NCBI RefSeq assembly: GCF_001514215.1
Contig: NZ_KQ948859.1
Coordinates: 1 to 64,000 of the forward strand
Direction: 5' to 3'
Origin: Streptomyces bungoensis
Lineage (GTDB): Bacteria > Actinomycetota > Actinomycetes > Streptomycetales > Streptomycetaceae
DNA length: 64,000 bases
A model generated the notes under the pieces. It saw only the letters and a program-made list of their open reading frames with translations, was not told where the DNA came from and made no database searches. The translations under genes and the position numbers were made by a program. Shown here in pieces: positions 6,420 through 14,923 of this stretch. Position 1 is the first letter of the stretch; each line of letters opens with the position of its first letter.

Positions 6420-7820
6420 TCAACGCCCGTGCGCGGCCAGGGGACTTGCGGGCACCGACAGGATCAGGCCCCGCAGTGCCTCGACGTACCGCCGCATGTT
6501 CTTGTACGCCGCGTCCGTGTCCGGGTAGCGGCAGGCGAACCACAGTCCCTCGTCGAGGCGGTTGACCCAGACGCACACCTGGTCGCCGTAGGAGACCCGG
6601 AGCAGCCCGTACGCCTTCCGCTCGGACCAGCGCGTGGCACCGGGGGCGACACGGGCGTCGACGTACGAGACGATCGAGTAGAGGTCGGGCGAGGTCGGGC
6701 GGAAGTCTGCGCCGAGCAGGCGCAGGACCCGGGCCAGCGGCATGCGGGCCAGCGAGCGGTTGGCCTGGAGTTCGGAGCGCACCACGGCGAGCGCTTCGTC
6801 GAAGTCCCGGGCCGCGGGCACCTCGATCGGCGCTCCGCCGACGTACCAGCCGACGGAGTCCGACCAGGCGGACTTCATCCGGGTGTGGAACGGCACGACC
6901 GTGCGGTAGACCGGCTGTCCGCCGATCTCGTGGACGATCATGCTGGTCGCGGCCAGGACGCCCACCAGGCTGCCGCCGTGGCGCCGGCAGTACGCCTCGA
7001 ACGCGGCGGCGGCGTCGGCGTCCACGAGCCACTCGCGCATGAGTTTCTGGGTGGGGAGCCGGCCGCCGGGGTCGAGGCCGAGATCGACGGGGAAGTTGGG
7101 CAGCACGCCGTCGCAGCGGCCGATGAACTCCCGCCAGCGGCCGACGATCGCGTGGGTGTCGTCGATGCCGTCCGCGTTGGTCCGTTCCAGCTCGCAGAAG
7201 TCGACGTAGCTGCCGACCTGCGTGCCGCCCACGGCGTGGCCGGCGAGCCGCGCCGCGTACAACTCGTTGATCTCGTCCGGGATGCGCTGCAGCGAGTAGG
7301 CGTCGACGTTGGTGTGGTCGAAGGCCAGGTACACGCTGGTGGAGTCGTCGCGGACGACGGCCGCGTAGATGAGGTTCGGCCAGCCCAGCGCGTCGGCAGC
7401 GACGTCGAAACGGTCCTGCAGGTGCCGTACGAGCCTGCCGGTGTCGGTGAAGTCGCCGACCACCTCGCGGCGCAGCGACACGTCGTCCCGCTCGAGCGTG
7501 AACCGGTGCATCTCGTCGCCGGACCAGCGGAAGCCGCTGCGCAGCGTCTCGTGCCGCAGCGTCCAGGCGCGCAGCGCCTCCTCCAGCGCGTCGAGGTCGG
7601 CGCGGCCGGGCAGGTCGAAGGCCGCGCCCAGCCAGGTCGGCACGAACAGGCCGTCCTCGCGCACCGTGCGCGCCGTTCTGATATGCGACTCCTGGTTGTA
7701 CGCCGGCGGCCGTGAGTCCGTCGGCAGCGCCGCCGCCGTCGCGACGGTCGCCGGACTGAACGTCCACTCGACGAGCCGTCCGGGCCGGACCTCGCAGCGC
7801 TGGATGTCAGAAATTCGCAC
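6420..7820 (-). CDS. Stand-alone condensation-domain acyltransferase-like protein
   Basis: This 466-residue cytosolic protein has the NRPS condensation / PapA-type acyltransferase fold. The N-terminal half has LDALEEALRAWTLRHETLRS, typical of these enzymes. The catalytic HHxxxDG motif is present as FDHTNVDAYS, keeping the second His and the Asp but with Ala for Gly. The later conserved region is SWSDSVGWYVGG-like (SAWSDSVGWYVGGAPIEV). It is free-standing, with no carrier or adenylation domain nearby. The start is GTG at 7820 with GGAGACG upstream. It probably joins an acyl group to an alcohol or amine, but the substrate cannot be told. The His-Asp pair suggests activity. Confidence 0.8.
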   Translation of the reverse strand: MRISDIQRCEVRPGRLVEWTFSPATVATAAALPTDSRPPAYNQESHIRTARTVREDGLFVPTWLGAAFDLPGRADLDALEEALRAWTLRHETLRSGFRWSGDEMHRFTLERDDVSLRREVVGDFTDTGRLVRHLQDRFDVAADALGWPNLIYAAVVRDDSTSVYLAFDHTNVDAYSLQRIPDEINELYAARLAGHAVGGTQVGSYVDFCELERTNADGIDDTHAIVGRWREFIGRCDGVLPNFPVDLGLDPGGRLPTQKLMREWLVDADAAAAFEAYCRRHGGSLVGVLAATSMIVHEIGGQPVYRTVVPFHTRMKSAWSDSVGWYVGGAPIEVPAARDFDEALAVVRSELQANRSLARMPLARVLRLLGADFRPTSPDLYSIVSYVDARVAPGATRWSERKAYGLLRVSYGDQVCVWVNRLDEGLWFACRYPDTDAAYKNMRRYVEALRGLILSVPASPLAAHGR

Positions 7821-8003
7821 GGGCGTCTCCGTTCGCAGATGGCACAGAATCGATCAAGGGGATGCCGTGCGCGCGCGTGGTCCCCGCCGTGTCGCCGACA
7901 TTCAGCGGAACGTGTGGCGTCTCGAACGGCGAAGCGAAGCACCCGCCGAACCGGGCTCCGGGAAGGGCCCGTTCGGATGTCCGGCGGGTGGCCGCGGCGA
8001 CGG

Positions 8004-8963
8004 TCAGCCGAGGCGGCGTATCGGGGAGCCGGCCAGGAACGCCTCGATGTCCTCCACGGCCTGGCCGTAGTACGTCGCGTAGTTGGCCTCGGACACGTAG
8101 CCGAGGTGGGGGGTGGCGAGCAGGCGCGGGGCGGTGCGCATCGGGTGGTCCGCCGGGAGCGGTTCGGTGTCGAAGACGTCGACGCCGGCGCCGGCGATCC
8201 GGCCCTCGCGCAAAGCGGCGAGCAGGGCGTCCTGGTCGACGAGGCCGGCGCGCGAGGTGTTGATCAGGTACGCGGTCGGCTTGAGCAGGGCGAGTTCGGC
8301 CGCGCCGAGCAGGCCCCGGGTGCGCTCGCTCAGTTTGAGGTGGAGGGAGACGAAGTCGCTGGTGCGCAGCAGTTCCTCCTTGGAGGCGGCCCGTTCGGCG
8401 CCCACCTCGGCGGCGCGCTCCTGGGTGAGGTTCTGGCTCCAGGCGGTGACCCGCATGCCGAAGGCGAGACCGACCCGGGCCACCCGGCCGCCGATGTTGC
8501 CGAGGCCGAGCAGTCCGAGGCGGCGGCCGTGCAGGTCGGCGCCGACCGTGGACTGCCACGGGCCACCGGTGCGCAGCGCGCCGTTCTCGGTCACCAGGCC
8601 GCGGGCGAGGCCCAGCAGCAGCGCCCAGGTCATTTCTACGGGCGGGGTCGAGGAGCTGGCCGTTCCGCACACCGTCACACCGCCCCGCTCGGCGGCCGCG
8701 TAGTCGAGCACCGAGTTGCGCATGCCGGAGGCGACGAGCAGCTTCAGGCGGGGCAGGCGGTCGAGCAGGGAGGCCGGGAAGGGGACCCGTTCGCGCAGGG
8801 TGACGACGATGTCGAAGTCGGCCAGGACGTGCGCGAGTTCGTCCTCGTCGGCGATGTGCTCGCGAAAGCCGACGACCTCCACCCGGTCCTGGACGGCGGA
8901 CCAGTCGGCGGAGGTGAGCGCGGCGTTCTGGAAGTCGTCGAGCACGGCACAGCGCAGTCGCAT
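8004..8963 (-). CDS. D-2-hydroxyacid dehydrogenase family protein
   Basis: This 319-residue NAD(P)-dependent dehydrogenase reduces or oxidises 2-keto/2-hydroxy acids; its precise substrate is unknown. The Rossmann signature is LGLLGLGNIGGRVARVG. The second conserved block is TSDFVSLHLKLSERTRGL, and the third is LINTSRAGLVDQDALLAAL. The catalytic His is in ATPHLGYVS, with Arg and Glu in the usual places (NTSRAG, GVDVFDTEPL). The ATG at 8963 was chosen over an upstream in-frame start because the family begins at MRLRCAVLDDF. It is on the same strand as the tyrosinase genes, with a gap of about 160 bases. Confidence 0.88.
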   Translation of the reverse strand: MRLRCAVLDDFQNAALTSADWSAVQDRVEVVGFREHIADEDELAHVLADFDIVVTLRERVPFPASLLDRLPRLKLLVASGMRNSVLDYAAAERGGVTVCGTASSSTPPVEMTWALLLGLARGLVTENGALRTGGPWQSTVGADLHGRRLGLLGLGNIGGRVARVGLAFGMRVTAWSQNLTQERAAEVGAERAASKEELLRTSDFVSLHLKLSERTRGLLGAAELALLKPTAYLINTSRAGLVDQDALLAALREGRIAGAGVDVFDTEPLPADHPMRTAPRLLATPHLGYVSEANYATYYGQAVEDIEAFLAGSPIRRLG

Positions 8964-9120
8964 GTCGGTGTGTCTCCCCAGTCGGTGTGGTGCGTGGCGG
9001 CGCCGGCGGCCGGGGCCGCCGGCGGTCCCAGTCCACCACTGGCGCACCCGGGCCGGTGAACGGGCCCCGGCTCCCGGGTGAGCCGGGGCCGGGCGCCCGC
9101 CCGTCCGCCGCGAACCGGCC

Positions 9121-9987
9121 TCACTCGTACCGGTAGACGTCGCTCAGGTCCTCCAGTTCGTGGGGCGTCACGTCCCACGGCGGCATCCGCTCGTGCCGGG
9201 CCACCACCCGGTCGTGCTGGGCGTCGCCGGCGCCGGGCGGCTCGGCCGGGAGGTACCGGGCGCCGGGGTGGCGCCGCCGCCAGCGGGTCCACTGCAGGTC
9301 CACGAAGGCGTGGTGCAGCCAGAAGACGGGGTCGTTGACGGAGGCGCCGCCGACCATCAGCCCGCCGACCCAGCGGTGGACCCGGTTGTGGTTGCGCCAG
9401 GACACGCTGCCCCGGCCCGCGCCCCAGCCCTCCAGCTTGTTGCGGAACCCCCGGCCGACCGTGGAGTCCCAGGGCGCCACGTCGTAGACGGGGTCGGACA
9501 GCGCGCCCTCCAGCTCGGCGGCGGTGGGCAGTTGGATCGGGGAGCGGGCGCGGCCGAGGTCGCGGGTGAGGAAGTGGCCGTCCGTGACGTTCACTTTGAC
9601 GGGCCAGTGGCCCGCGCCGTAGGCGAACGGCCCGGTCATCACCTGCCGGTCCGAGGCGCGTCCGTTGCCGCCGAGCAGGTCGGCGGTCCACGGCACGGAA
9701 CGGGCCGTGCGGTCGCGGGTCCAGTCCCAGTACGGCACCGTCACCGAGGCGTCGACCCGGCGCAGCGCCCGCTCCAGTTCCAGCAGGAACTTGCGGTGCC
9801 AGGGCAGGAAGGAGGGTGCCATGTGGGCGGCGCGCAGGCCCTGTTCGCCGTCGGGCGTGTAGTACTCGATGTGCGTGCGCACGAACTCGTCGTACTCGCC
9901 GCGCCGTTTGACCGTCAGCAGGGCGTTGACGAACCGCCGCCGCTCGGTGGGGGTCAGGGTGCTGACGTTCTTACGCGTGTACACCAT
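9121..9987 (-). CDS. melD2: Tyrosinase (MelD2 type)
   Basis: This 288-residue type-3 copper enzyme hydroxylates monophenols and oxidises o-diphenols to quinones, leading to melanin. CuA ligands are H39 (RTHIEYY), H55 (AHMAPSFLPWH) and H64. CuB ligands are H200 and H204 (RNHNRVH) and H226 (WLHHAFVD). The N-terminus MVYTRKNVSTLTPTERRRFV and the ending DVYRYE fit the second, MelD-type tyrosinase of streptomycetes rather than MelC2. There is no signal peptide, so export would depend on its partner. The start at 9987 lies inside the 3' end of melD1, so the two are translationally coupled. Confidence 0.93.
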   Translation of the reverse strand: MVYTRKNVSTLTPTERRRFVNALLTVKRRGEYDEFVRTHIEYYTPDGEQGLRAAHMAPSFLPWHRKFLLELERALRRVDASVTVPYWDWTRDRTARSVPWTADLLGGNGRASDRQVMTGPFAYGAGHWPVKVNVTDGHFLTRDLGRARSPIQLPTAAELEGALSDPVYDVAPWDSTVGRGFRNKLEGWGAGRGSVSWRNHNRVHRWVGGLMVGGASVNDPVFWLHHAFVDLQWTRWRRRHPGARYLPAEPPGAGDAQHDRVVARHERMPPWDVTPHELEDLSDVYRYE

Positions 9988-10468
9988 GCTCCCCACCTCC
10001 CGCGTGCACCGGTCCCCCGTCCATCGGGCCGGGCGCCAGGTCGCGCAGGTGCTCGCCGGGGCCGAGTTCGTCGACCGCCGCGCGGGCCGCGGCGAGCGGC
10101 GTCGGGTACGAGCAGTAGTGGTCGACCATGCTCAGCCAGGTGCCGTCGGCGCGGCGCATCAGGTGCAGCGGGCGGCCGTCGACGGTGACGTCCCAGCGGC
10201 TGCCGGCGGCCCCCTCGGCGCGGACCTCGGCGCCCCGGATGCGGCGGCCGCGGTAGGTCTCGTCGAAGGCCGCGGCGCGCCGGGCGCGGCCGTCCGCGGC
10301 GCGCGGCTGCCGGCAGGCCGCGACGACCGGGGCGAGGGCGGCGGTCACGGCCGTGAGGAGCATTCCCCGTACGGCGTGCCGCCGTGTCCTCCCCCGGGAC
10401 TCCGCCCCGCCCGCGGCCGGAGTTCCGCGCTGCCCGCACCCCGGCGTTCCGCCGACGCCTGTGACCAT
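9971..10468 (-). CDS. melD1: Tyrosinase co-factor/chaperone (MelD1/MelC1 type)
   Basis: This 165-residue caddie protein delivers copper to the apo-tyrosinase and, in the MelC system, carries it through the Tat route. It has a twin-arginine N-terminal region (RGRTRRHAVRGMLLTAV) and a hydrophobic stretch ending PVVAAC that could act as a signal or lipobox. The MelC1 core follows: ETYRGRRI, TVDGRPLHLMRRADGTW, VDHYCSYPTPLAAARAAVD. The Tyr-Pro-Thr-Pro block is the family hallmark. The ATG at 10468 has GAGGAGTGAACG upstream. Its 3' end overlaps melD2 by 17 bases. Confidence 0.88.
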   Translation of the reverse strand: MVTGVGGTPGCGQRGTPAAGGAESRGRTRRHAVRGMLLTAVTAALAPVVAACRQPRAADGRARRAAAFDETYRGRRIRGAEVRAEGAAGSRWDVTVDGRPLHLMRRADGTWLSMVDHYCSYPTPLAAARAAVDELGPGEHLRDLAPGPMDGGPVHAGGGEHGVHA

Positions 10469-10579
10469 CGTTCACTCCTCGTCCGGTTCGGTTGTCCCTC
10501 CCGGTAACCGCCGCACGGGCCTTCCGGTCACCGCGGTGCGGCCGGACCGGTGACCCGAGCCGGCCGGCGGGCGAGGAGC

Positions 10580-10899
10580 GTCGGCGGCAACCGGCCCTTC
10601 GTCGCCGCGCCGGTCACCCTCGGCCCCGAGGCGGTCGCCCCCTGGCTGCCGGTCCGCGAACTGCCCCCGGACCGCCGACGGCGTCCCTCGTCCGGGTCCC
10701 TCGGCCGCGCGCCGAGGTGCGGCGGGCCGTGGACCACGCCGGCGCGGCCGTCTCCCGGGCCGAGTCGATCCGCGCCTTCGCGCCGGTCGAGGGCGCGTCC
10801 ACCGAGGGGAACGGGCTGCTCACGGCGTCCCTGAAGGGGAAGCGGCACGCGGTGCCGGCCGCGTACGCGGACGAGGTGGAGGCCCTGTACGGCGGGTGA
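10580..10899 (+). pseudogene. Remnant of a FadD-type long-chain acyl-CoA ligase
   Basis: Two pieces in different frames recall the C-terminus of AMP-forming acyl-CoA synthetases. Frame one (from about 10580) reads GGNRPFVAAPVTLGPEAVAPW. After a frameshift near 10690, the second frame reads VRRAVDHAGAAVSRAESIRA and EGNGLLTASLKGKRHAV, ending EVEALYGG at 10899. Intact enzymes have these blocks in one frame, preceded by about 450 residues that are absent here. No start or ribosome binding site is present, so it is a dead fragment left beside melD1. Confidence 0.7.
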
Positions 10900-11114
10900 C
10901 CGAGCCAGGGCGGGCAATCGGGTGAATTCCGCGCCATTCACGGCGTCTCGGTTTCTTCGGGCCTCCATCGGTCGTTCACAGTCCGCAGGTCGTGGCGAGT
11001 GCGAACGTGCGGCATCACGGTCCCTGCGCCGACCCCTGCGGAATCCGGCACACGAGGCGATCGCATCGACGACCGGCGCCGGCTTCCCTTCCCGCCGAGA
11101 GAAAGACAACGAGA

Positions 11115-11750
11115 GTGCGACAGACTCTGACCAAGGGATTGGTCGTGGCCGCCGCCGCGACGAGCGCCCTGTCTCTGTACGGCACCTGGGCCTACGCGGA
11201 CTCCGGCTCGCGTACGGCGGCGGACTCGTCCGCCGCCGCGCTGTCGGGCAACACGGTGCACAGGAACACGCCGGCTCCGCTGGACGCCCTGAAGCCCGTG
11301 CTCGGAGACGGCACGTCCGGATACGGCGACGACAAGTCCGCCGGCGACACGTCGAAGGACTCCGCCATCGGGACGCCGGACACCTCCGGAACCGGCTCCT
11401 CCACGGCCGGTTCCGTGAGCGTCACCTCCGACACCAAGTCGGACGACACGCCGGGCTACGGGGCGTCGGGCTACGGCTCCGACGACTCCTCCGACGGTTA
11501 CGGCTCCGACGACTGCTCGTGCGGCTCGCCCACGCCGCCGCCCCCGACCGTCACGCCGGCACCCCCGGCGAAGCCCACTCCGACCCCGTCGAAGACGCCG
11601 CCCGCCAAGGCCGTCGTGCCGCCGGCCGCGCCTCCCGTCATGGCCGAGACCGGCGCCGAGGGCACGGCCGCGGCCGTGGCCGGCAGCGCCGCGCTGCTGG
11701 CCGCCGGCACCGTCCTGTACCGGCGGGGCCGGACCTCGGCCCGCCGGTAG
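11115..11750 (+). CDS. Sortase-anchored GYG/Ser-rich surface protein
   Basis: This 211-residue protein starts at the GTG at 11115 (CGAGA just upstream), which gives the signal peptide VRQTLTKGLVVAAAATSALS with cleavage near AYA. The mature chain is Ser/Asp/Gly-rich with GYG units (SGYGDDKSAGD, PGYGASGYGSDD, DGYGSDDCSC), then a Pro/Thr wall-spanning stretch. The C-terminus is a sorting signal: PVMAETGAEG (an LAXTG-like class E motif with Met for Leu), a hydrophobic segment of about 20 residues, and the basic tail YRRGRTSARR. It is probably linked covalently to the cell wall. It is monocistronic and closed by a strong hairpin. Function unknown. Confidence 0.8.
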   Translation: MRQTLTKGLVVAAAATSALSLYGTWAYADSGSRTAADSSAAALSGNTVHRNTPAPLDALKPVLGDGTSGYGDDKSAGDTSKDSAIGTPDTSGTGSSTAGSVSVTSDTKSDDTPGYGASGYGSDDSSDGYGSDDCSCGSPTPPPPTVTPAPPAKPTPTPSKTPPAKAVVPPAAPPVMAETGAEGTAAAVAGSAALLAAGTVLYRRGRTSARR

Positions 11751-11756
11751 GTCACG

Positions 11757-11787
11757 GAGGTGCCGGACGCCTCGCGTCCGGCACCTC
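11757..11787 (+). terminator. Hairpin terminator after the surface protein
   Basis: GAGGTGCCGGACGC and GCGTCCGGCACCTC form a perfect 14-bp stem with a 3-base loop, starting 7 bases after the stop codon. Confidence 0.8.
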
Positions 11788-11900
11788 GCGGTCACCCGTG
11801 CGGGCTACCGGCCGCCGAGCCGCCCGACTCGTTTGGTGCATTCGCCGTATATATGACTGTGCCTCAGCTTCTGGGGCGGAGCCGCACCGAAGGAGTGGGA

Positions 11901-13130
11901 ATGACGTCTGCGCGTCGGTGGTCCACCCTCAGGCGGCGCCTGGTGCTCATCACCGCCGGAGCACTCGCGTCGGCGGCGATCGCCCAGGCCCCCGCCCTCG
12001 AGTCGATCGGCGCCGCGGACCGGCCCGACCCGCTGCCGTGCGCGCAGACGGCCCCGTCCGCGTGCCCGGCCGACGGGACGCGGGCCGGCTCCGCTGCGGC
12101 GTCCCCGTCGCCCGCCTTCGGCGCGTACCTCGGCTACGGGCCCCCCGGCGTGGAGCGCACGAGGGCCTTCGGCTCCTGGCTCGACGGCGCCGAGGTGCGC
12201 GTGGGGCACACCTACCTGCCGGGCGACCTGTGGAGCAACATCGAGGGCGCGCCGGGCTTCCTCGACAGCTGGGCCGCCTGGCGGCGGGCCCGGGCCGACC
12301 GGCTGCTCGTGCTCAACGTGCCCCTGATGGAGCACAACGAGGTGCCGGTGCCCGACGCGCGGGTCAGGGGGCTGCTGCGCCGCGCGGCGACCGGCGAGTT
12401 CGACGAGCACTTCACTTCCCTGGCCCGGCGCCTGGTCGGCCTGGGGGTGCCGGACACCATCCTGGTGCTCGGCTGGGAGATGAACGGCGTCACCTACACC
12501 CACCGCTGCGGCCCCGACCCGGAGCGCTGGAAGGCGTACTGGCGGCGCATCGTCACCGCCATGCGCTCGGTCCCCGGGCAGCGGTTCCGGTTCGACTTCG
12601 CCCCGAACCGGGGCGCGGACGCGGTGCCGTGGCCGAGCTGCTACCCCGGGGACGACGTCGTCGACATCGTCGGCATGGACTCCTACGACCAGCCCGAGGG
12701 CGTCTCCTTCGACGAGCAGGTGTCCGAGCCGTACGGGCTGCAGGCCCAGGTCGACTTCGCCCGGGCCCACGGCAAGCCGTTCTCGTATCCCGAGTGGGGC
12801 CTGTTCCGCAACGGCGACAACAGGTCGTACATGCTGCGCATGCTCGCGTGGCTGGACCAGCACCCGCCGCTGTACCAGACGATCACCGACTACTGCCCGC
12901 ACGGCGTGTGGCAGTGCTCGGACAATCCCCGGGCCTCCGCCGTCTACCGCGCGGCGCTGTCCGGCCCGCCCGCACCGGACCCGGCACGGCCCGCGGTCCC
13001 CACCCCGCCGGTGCCCACGGCTCCCCCGGAGCCGCGCCCGAGCCCGAACCCGACACCGCCGGCCGTGGTCACGCCCCGCCCACCGCACCACTGCCCCTGC
13101 CGGCCGCCGGGGCGGCCCACCGGGGGCTAG
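11901..13130 (+). CDS. Secreted GH26 endoglycanase (mannanase-like)
   Basis: This 409-residue exported glycoside hydrolase of clan GH-A fits family 26 best. The N-terminal signal sequence is RRRLVLITAGALASAAIAQA. The catalytic domain spans about 73-375. The acid/base Glu193 lies in LVLGWEMNG and the nucleophile Glu298 in FSYPEWGLF, with substrate-binding WxAxYPG-like blocks between. The C-terminal 50 residues are a Pro/Thr/Ala linker with no attached binding module. The ATG at 11901 follows AAGGAGTGGG. It converges on the exopolysaccharide operon with 3 bases between stops, so it could trim or release that polymer. This role is inferred. Confidence 0.82.
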   Translation: MTSARRWSTLRRRLVLITAGALASAAIAQAPALESIGAADRPDPLPCAQTAPSACPADGTRAGSAAASPSPAFGAYLGYGPPGVERTRAFGSWLDGAEVRVGHTYLPGDLWSNIEGAPGFLDSWAAWRRARADRLLVLNVPLMEHNEVPVPDARVRGLLRRAATGEFDEHFTSLARRLVGLGVPDTILVLGWEMNGVTYTHRCGPDPERWKAYWRRIVTAMRSVPGQRFRFDFAPNRGADAVPWPSCYPGDDVVDIVGMDSYDQPEGVSFDEQVSEPYGLQAQVDFARAHGKPFSYPEWGLFRNGDNRSYMLRMLAWLDQHPPLYQTITDYCPHGVWQCSDNPRASAVYRAALSGPPAPDPARPAVPTPPVPTAPPEPRPSPNPTPPAVVTPRPPHHCPCRPPGRPTGG

Positions 13131-13133
13131 GGT

Positions 13134-14261
13134 CTAGGCCGCCGCGGGCTGCGGGTCGGCCGGTGCCCGGCCCAGGAGCTGCTTGGCCCGGGCGCGCGCG
13201 GCGGCCTCGCAGGCGGCGGCCGCGAGCAGCGGCGCGGTGCGCCGACGGGCCAGCAGCAGACGCTGGTTGACGATGCCGCGGGGCCGCCACTGGTACTTGT
13301 ACGGCTCGGTACCGCGCAGCAGGCTGAGCACCGGGCCTTCCGCGGTCCCCTGCGGGGGCAGTTCCTCGACGGCCGCGATGAGCAGCATCGTCGTCACGTC
13401 CACCTTGCGCTCGCGCAGCCGCGGATGGACGCCGTACAGGTACTTCCCGGCCAGCTGCCGGGACTGCAAGGTCAGGTCGACGGCCACGACCTCGTCCTCC
13501 AGCAGGAACTCCCTCACCACGGCCTCGCCGCACCGGACCATCGGCACCACCGAGCGGACCAGGTGGTCGAGGAACCGCGGCCGCAGGTGCTCCGGGGTCA
13601 CCTTCCGGCCCTCCCACTGCAACCGGTGCAGTTCGATGAGCCGGCCGAGCGCCGCGCCGGTCTCGTCGGGGCCCACGGAGCGCCACCGGACGCCGATCCG
13701 GGCGAGCTTGCTCATCCGGTTGCGGACCCGCTGGGCCCGCTTCGACGACAGCCGCCCGACCAGTTGGTCCATCGGGACGGCCGGCAGCTCCAGGCACAGG
13801 GAGTCGGGCACCCGGTGCCGCGGGCCCTGCCAGCAGTGGTACACCCGCTCCACCGCGCTGCCGGGCCGCACCTCACGGAAGTCGATCAGCGCGGTACGGG
13901 CCAGGCCGGCCAGGGCGTCCGCCAGCGCCGGGACCGCCAGGTCGGCCGCCGCCTCGTCGAGGAGGACGTCGCAGAAGTCGGAGATCGCCCCGCCGACGGG
14001 CACCAGCGCCGGCAGCGGGCGGTGCACCCGCATGAGCGGCGCGGCGGCCACCAGCTCACCGCTCCGGCGCACCAGGACCACCCGCAGCGCGCCCGGCGTG
14101 CCGTACGACAGCCACCACGAGTGCAGCCAGGCGTGGTTCTGGAACGGCGTCGCCGCCCGGCACGCCCGGTACAGCCGCTCCCACTCCCCGGCCAGCCGCC
14201 CGAACGCGGGGGCGTCGGTGCACACCTCCACCGACAGGGCGCGGCAGGTCCCGGCGGTCAC
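13134..14261 (-). CDS. GNAT/FemAB-like acyltransferase of the EPS operon
   Basis: This 375-residue protein has the BioF2-like/GNAT acetyltransferase fold common in polysaccharide clusters. An N-terminal half (EWERLYRACRAATPFQNHAW) is followed by the second acyltransferase lobe (GRLIELHRLQWEGRK, LAGKYLYGVHP, LLRGTEPYKYQW). It likely adds an acyl or aminoacyl substituent to a sugar or lipid-linked intermediate in the cytoplasm. The GTG at 14261 overlaps the stop of the upstream gene (GTGA). It is the last gene of the eight-gene operon. Confidence 0.8.
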   Translation of the reverse strand: MTAGTCRALSVEVCTDAPAFGRLAGEWERLYRACRAATPFQNHAWLHSWWLSYGTPGALRVVLVRRSGELVAAAPLMRVHRPLPALVPVGGAISDFCDVLLDEAAADLAVPALADALAGLARTALIDFREVRPGSAVERVYHCWQGPRHRVPDSLCLELPAVPMDQLVGRLSSKRAQRVRNRMSKLARIGVRWRSVGPDETGAALGRLIELHRLQWEGRKVTPEHLRPRFLDHLVRSVVPMVRCGEAVVREFLLEDEVVAVDLTLQSRQLAGKYLYGVHPRLRERKVDVTTMLLIAAVEELPPQGTAEGPVLSLLRGTEPYKYQWRPRGIVNQRLLLARRRTAPLLAAAACEAAARARAKQLLGRAPADPQPAAA

Positions 14262-14923
14262 CGCACCCCCTGCGGTTCCGCGGCGGGGGCCTGGACGGGC
14301 ACCTGCGCCCGCGCCCGGTCGTCGTCCGCCGGGGCCCGCCGCGGCCGGGCCAGCAGGCCGAGGCCGCCCAGGAGGCCGCCGGCGCTCGCGCCGACGAGTG
14401 CGGTCAGCACCGTGGAGGGGGACGACGGCTCGGTGGGCGGGACGGCCCGGGAGAGCAGGACGAGCGAGACACCGGTGCTCCGCTTGGCCCGCTCGGCCTG
14501 TGTGGTCAGGGCGCGCGAGACGGCGTCGGCGATGGCGGTGGCCCGGCCGCGGCGCCGGGACGTCGCCGAGATCGCGATCATCGGCGCGTCGGGCGAGGTC
14601 TCGGCCCGTACGCTCCGGCGCAGCGTCCGCACCGGTACGCCCGCCGCGTCCTGGGCCCTGCCCAGCACGGCGAGCTGCGTCGCGACCCGGCCGTACGTCT
14701 GGGCGAACCCGAGGGTCGCCGCGGAGTCGGGTGCCGCCTTGTCGGCCGGTACGGCGATGACGTAGCTCGTGGCGGTGTACTGCGGTGGCGTCATCACGCC
14801 GTACGCGGCGCCGGCGGACGCGCCGAGCAGGACGCCGGACGGGACCAGCAGCCATCGCAGCACCGCCCGCCAGCGGCTTCGGCGGGGCGGTCGTACGGGT
14901 TCCGTGGGGTGGTCGTCGGTCAT
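14258..14923 (-). CDS. Wzz-like polysaccharide co-polymerase
   Basis: This 221-residue membrane protein has the chain-length determinant layout. A short basic N-terminus leads to TM1 (WLLVPSGVLLGASAGAAYGV), then an extracytoplasmic region of about 120 residues (PPQYTATSYVIAVPADK, ALTTQAERAKRSTG), and TM2 (TVLTALVGASAGGLLGGLGL) before a short cytoplasmic tail. There is no tyrosine kinase domain. It probably sets polymer length with the Wzy-type polymerase of the same operon. The ATG at 14923 touches the stop of the glycosyltransferase gene. Confidence 0.82.
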   Translation of the reverse strand: MTDDHPTEPVRPPRRSRWRAVLRWLLVPSGVLLGASAGAAYGVMTPPQYTATSYVIAVPADKAAPDSAATLGFAQTYGRVATQLAVLGRAQDAAGVPVRTLRRSVRAETSPDAPMIAISATSRRRGRATAIADAVSRALTTQAERAKRSTGVSLVLLSRAVPPTEPSSPSTVLTALVGASAGGLLGGLGLLARPRRAPADDDRARAQVPVQAPAAEPQGVR

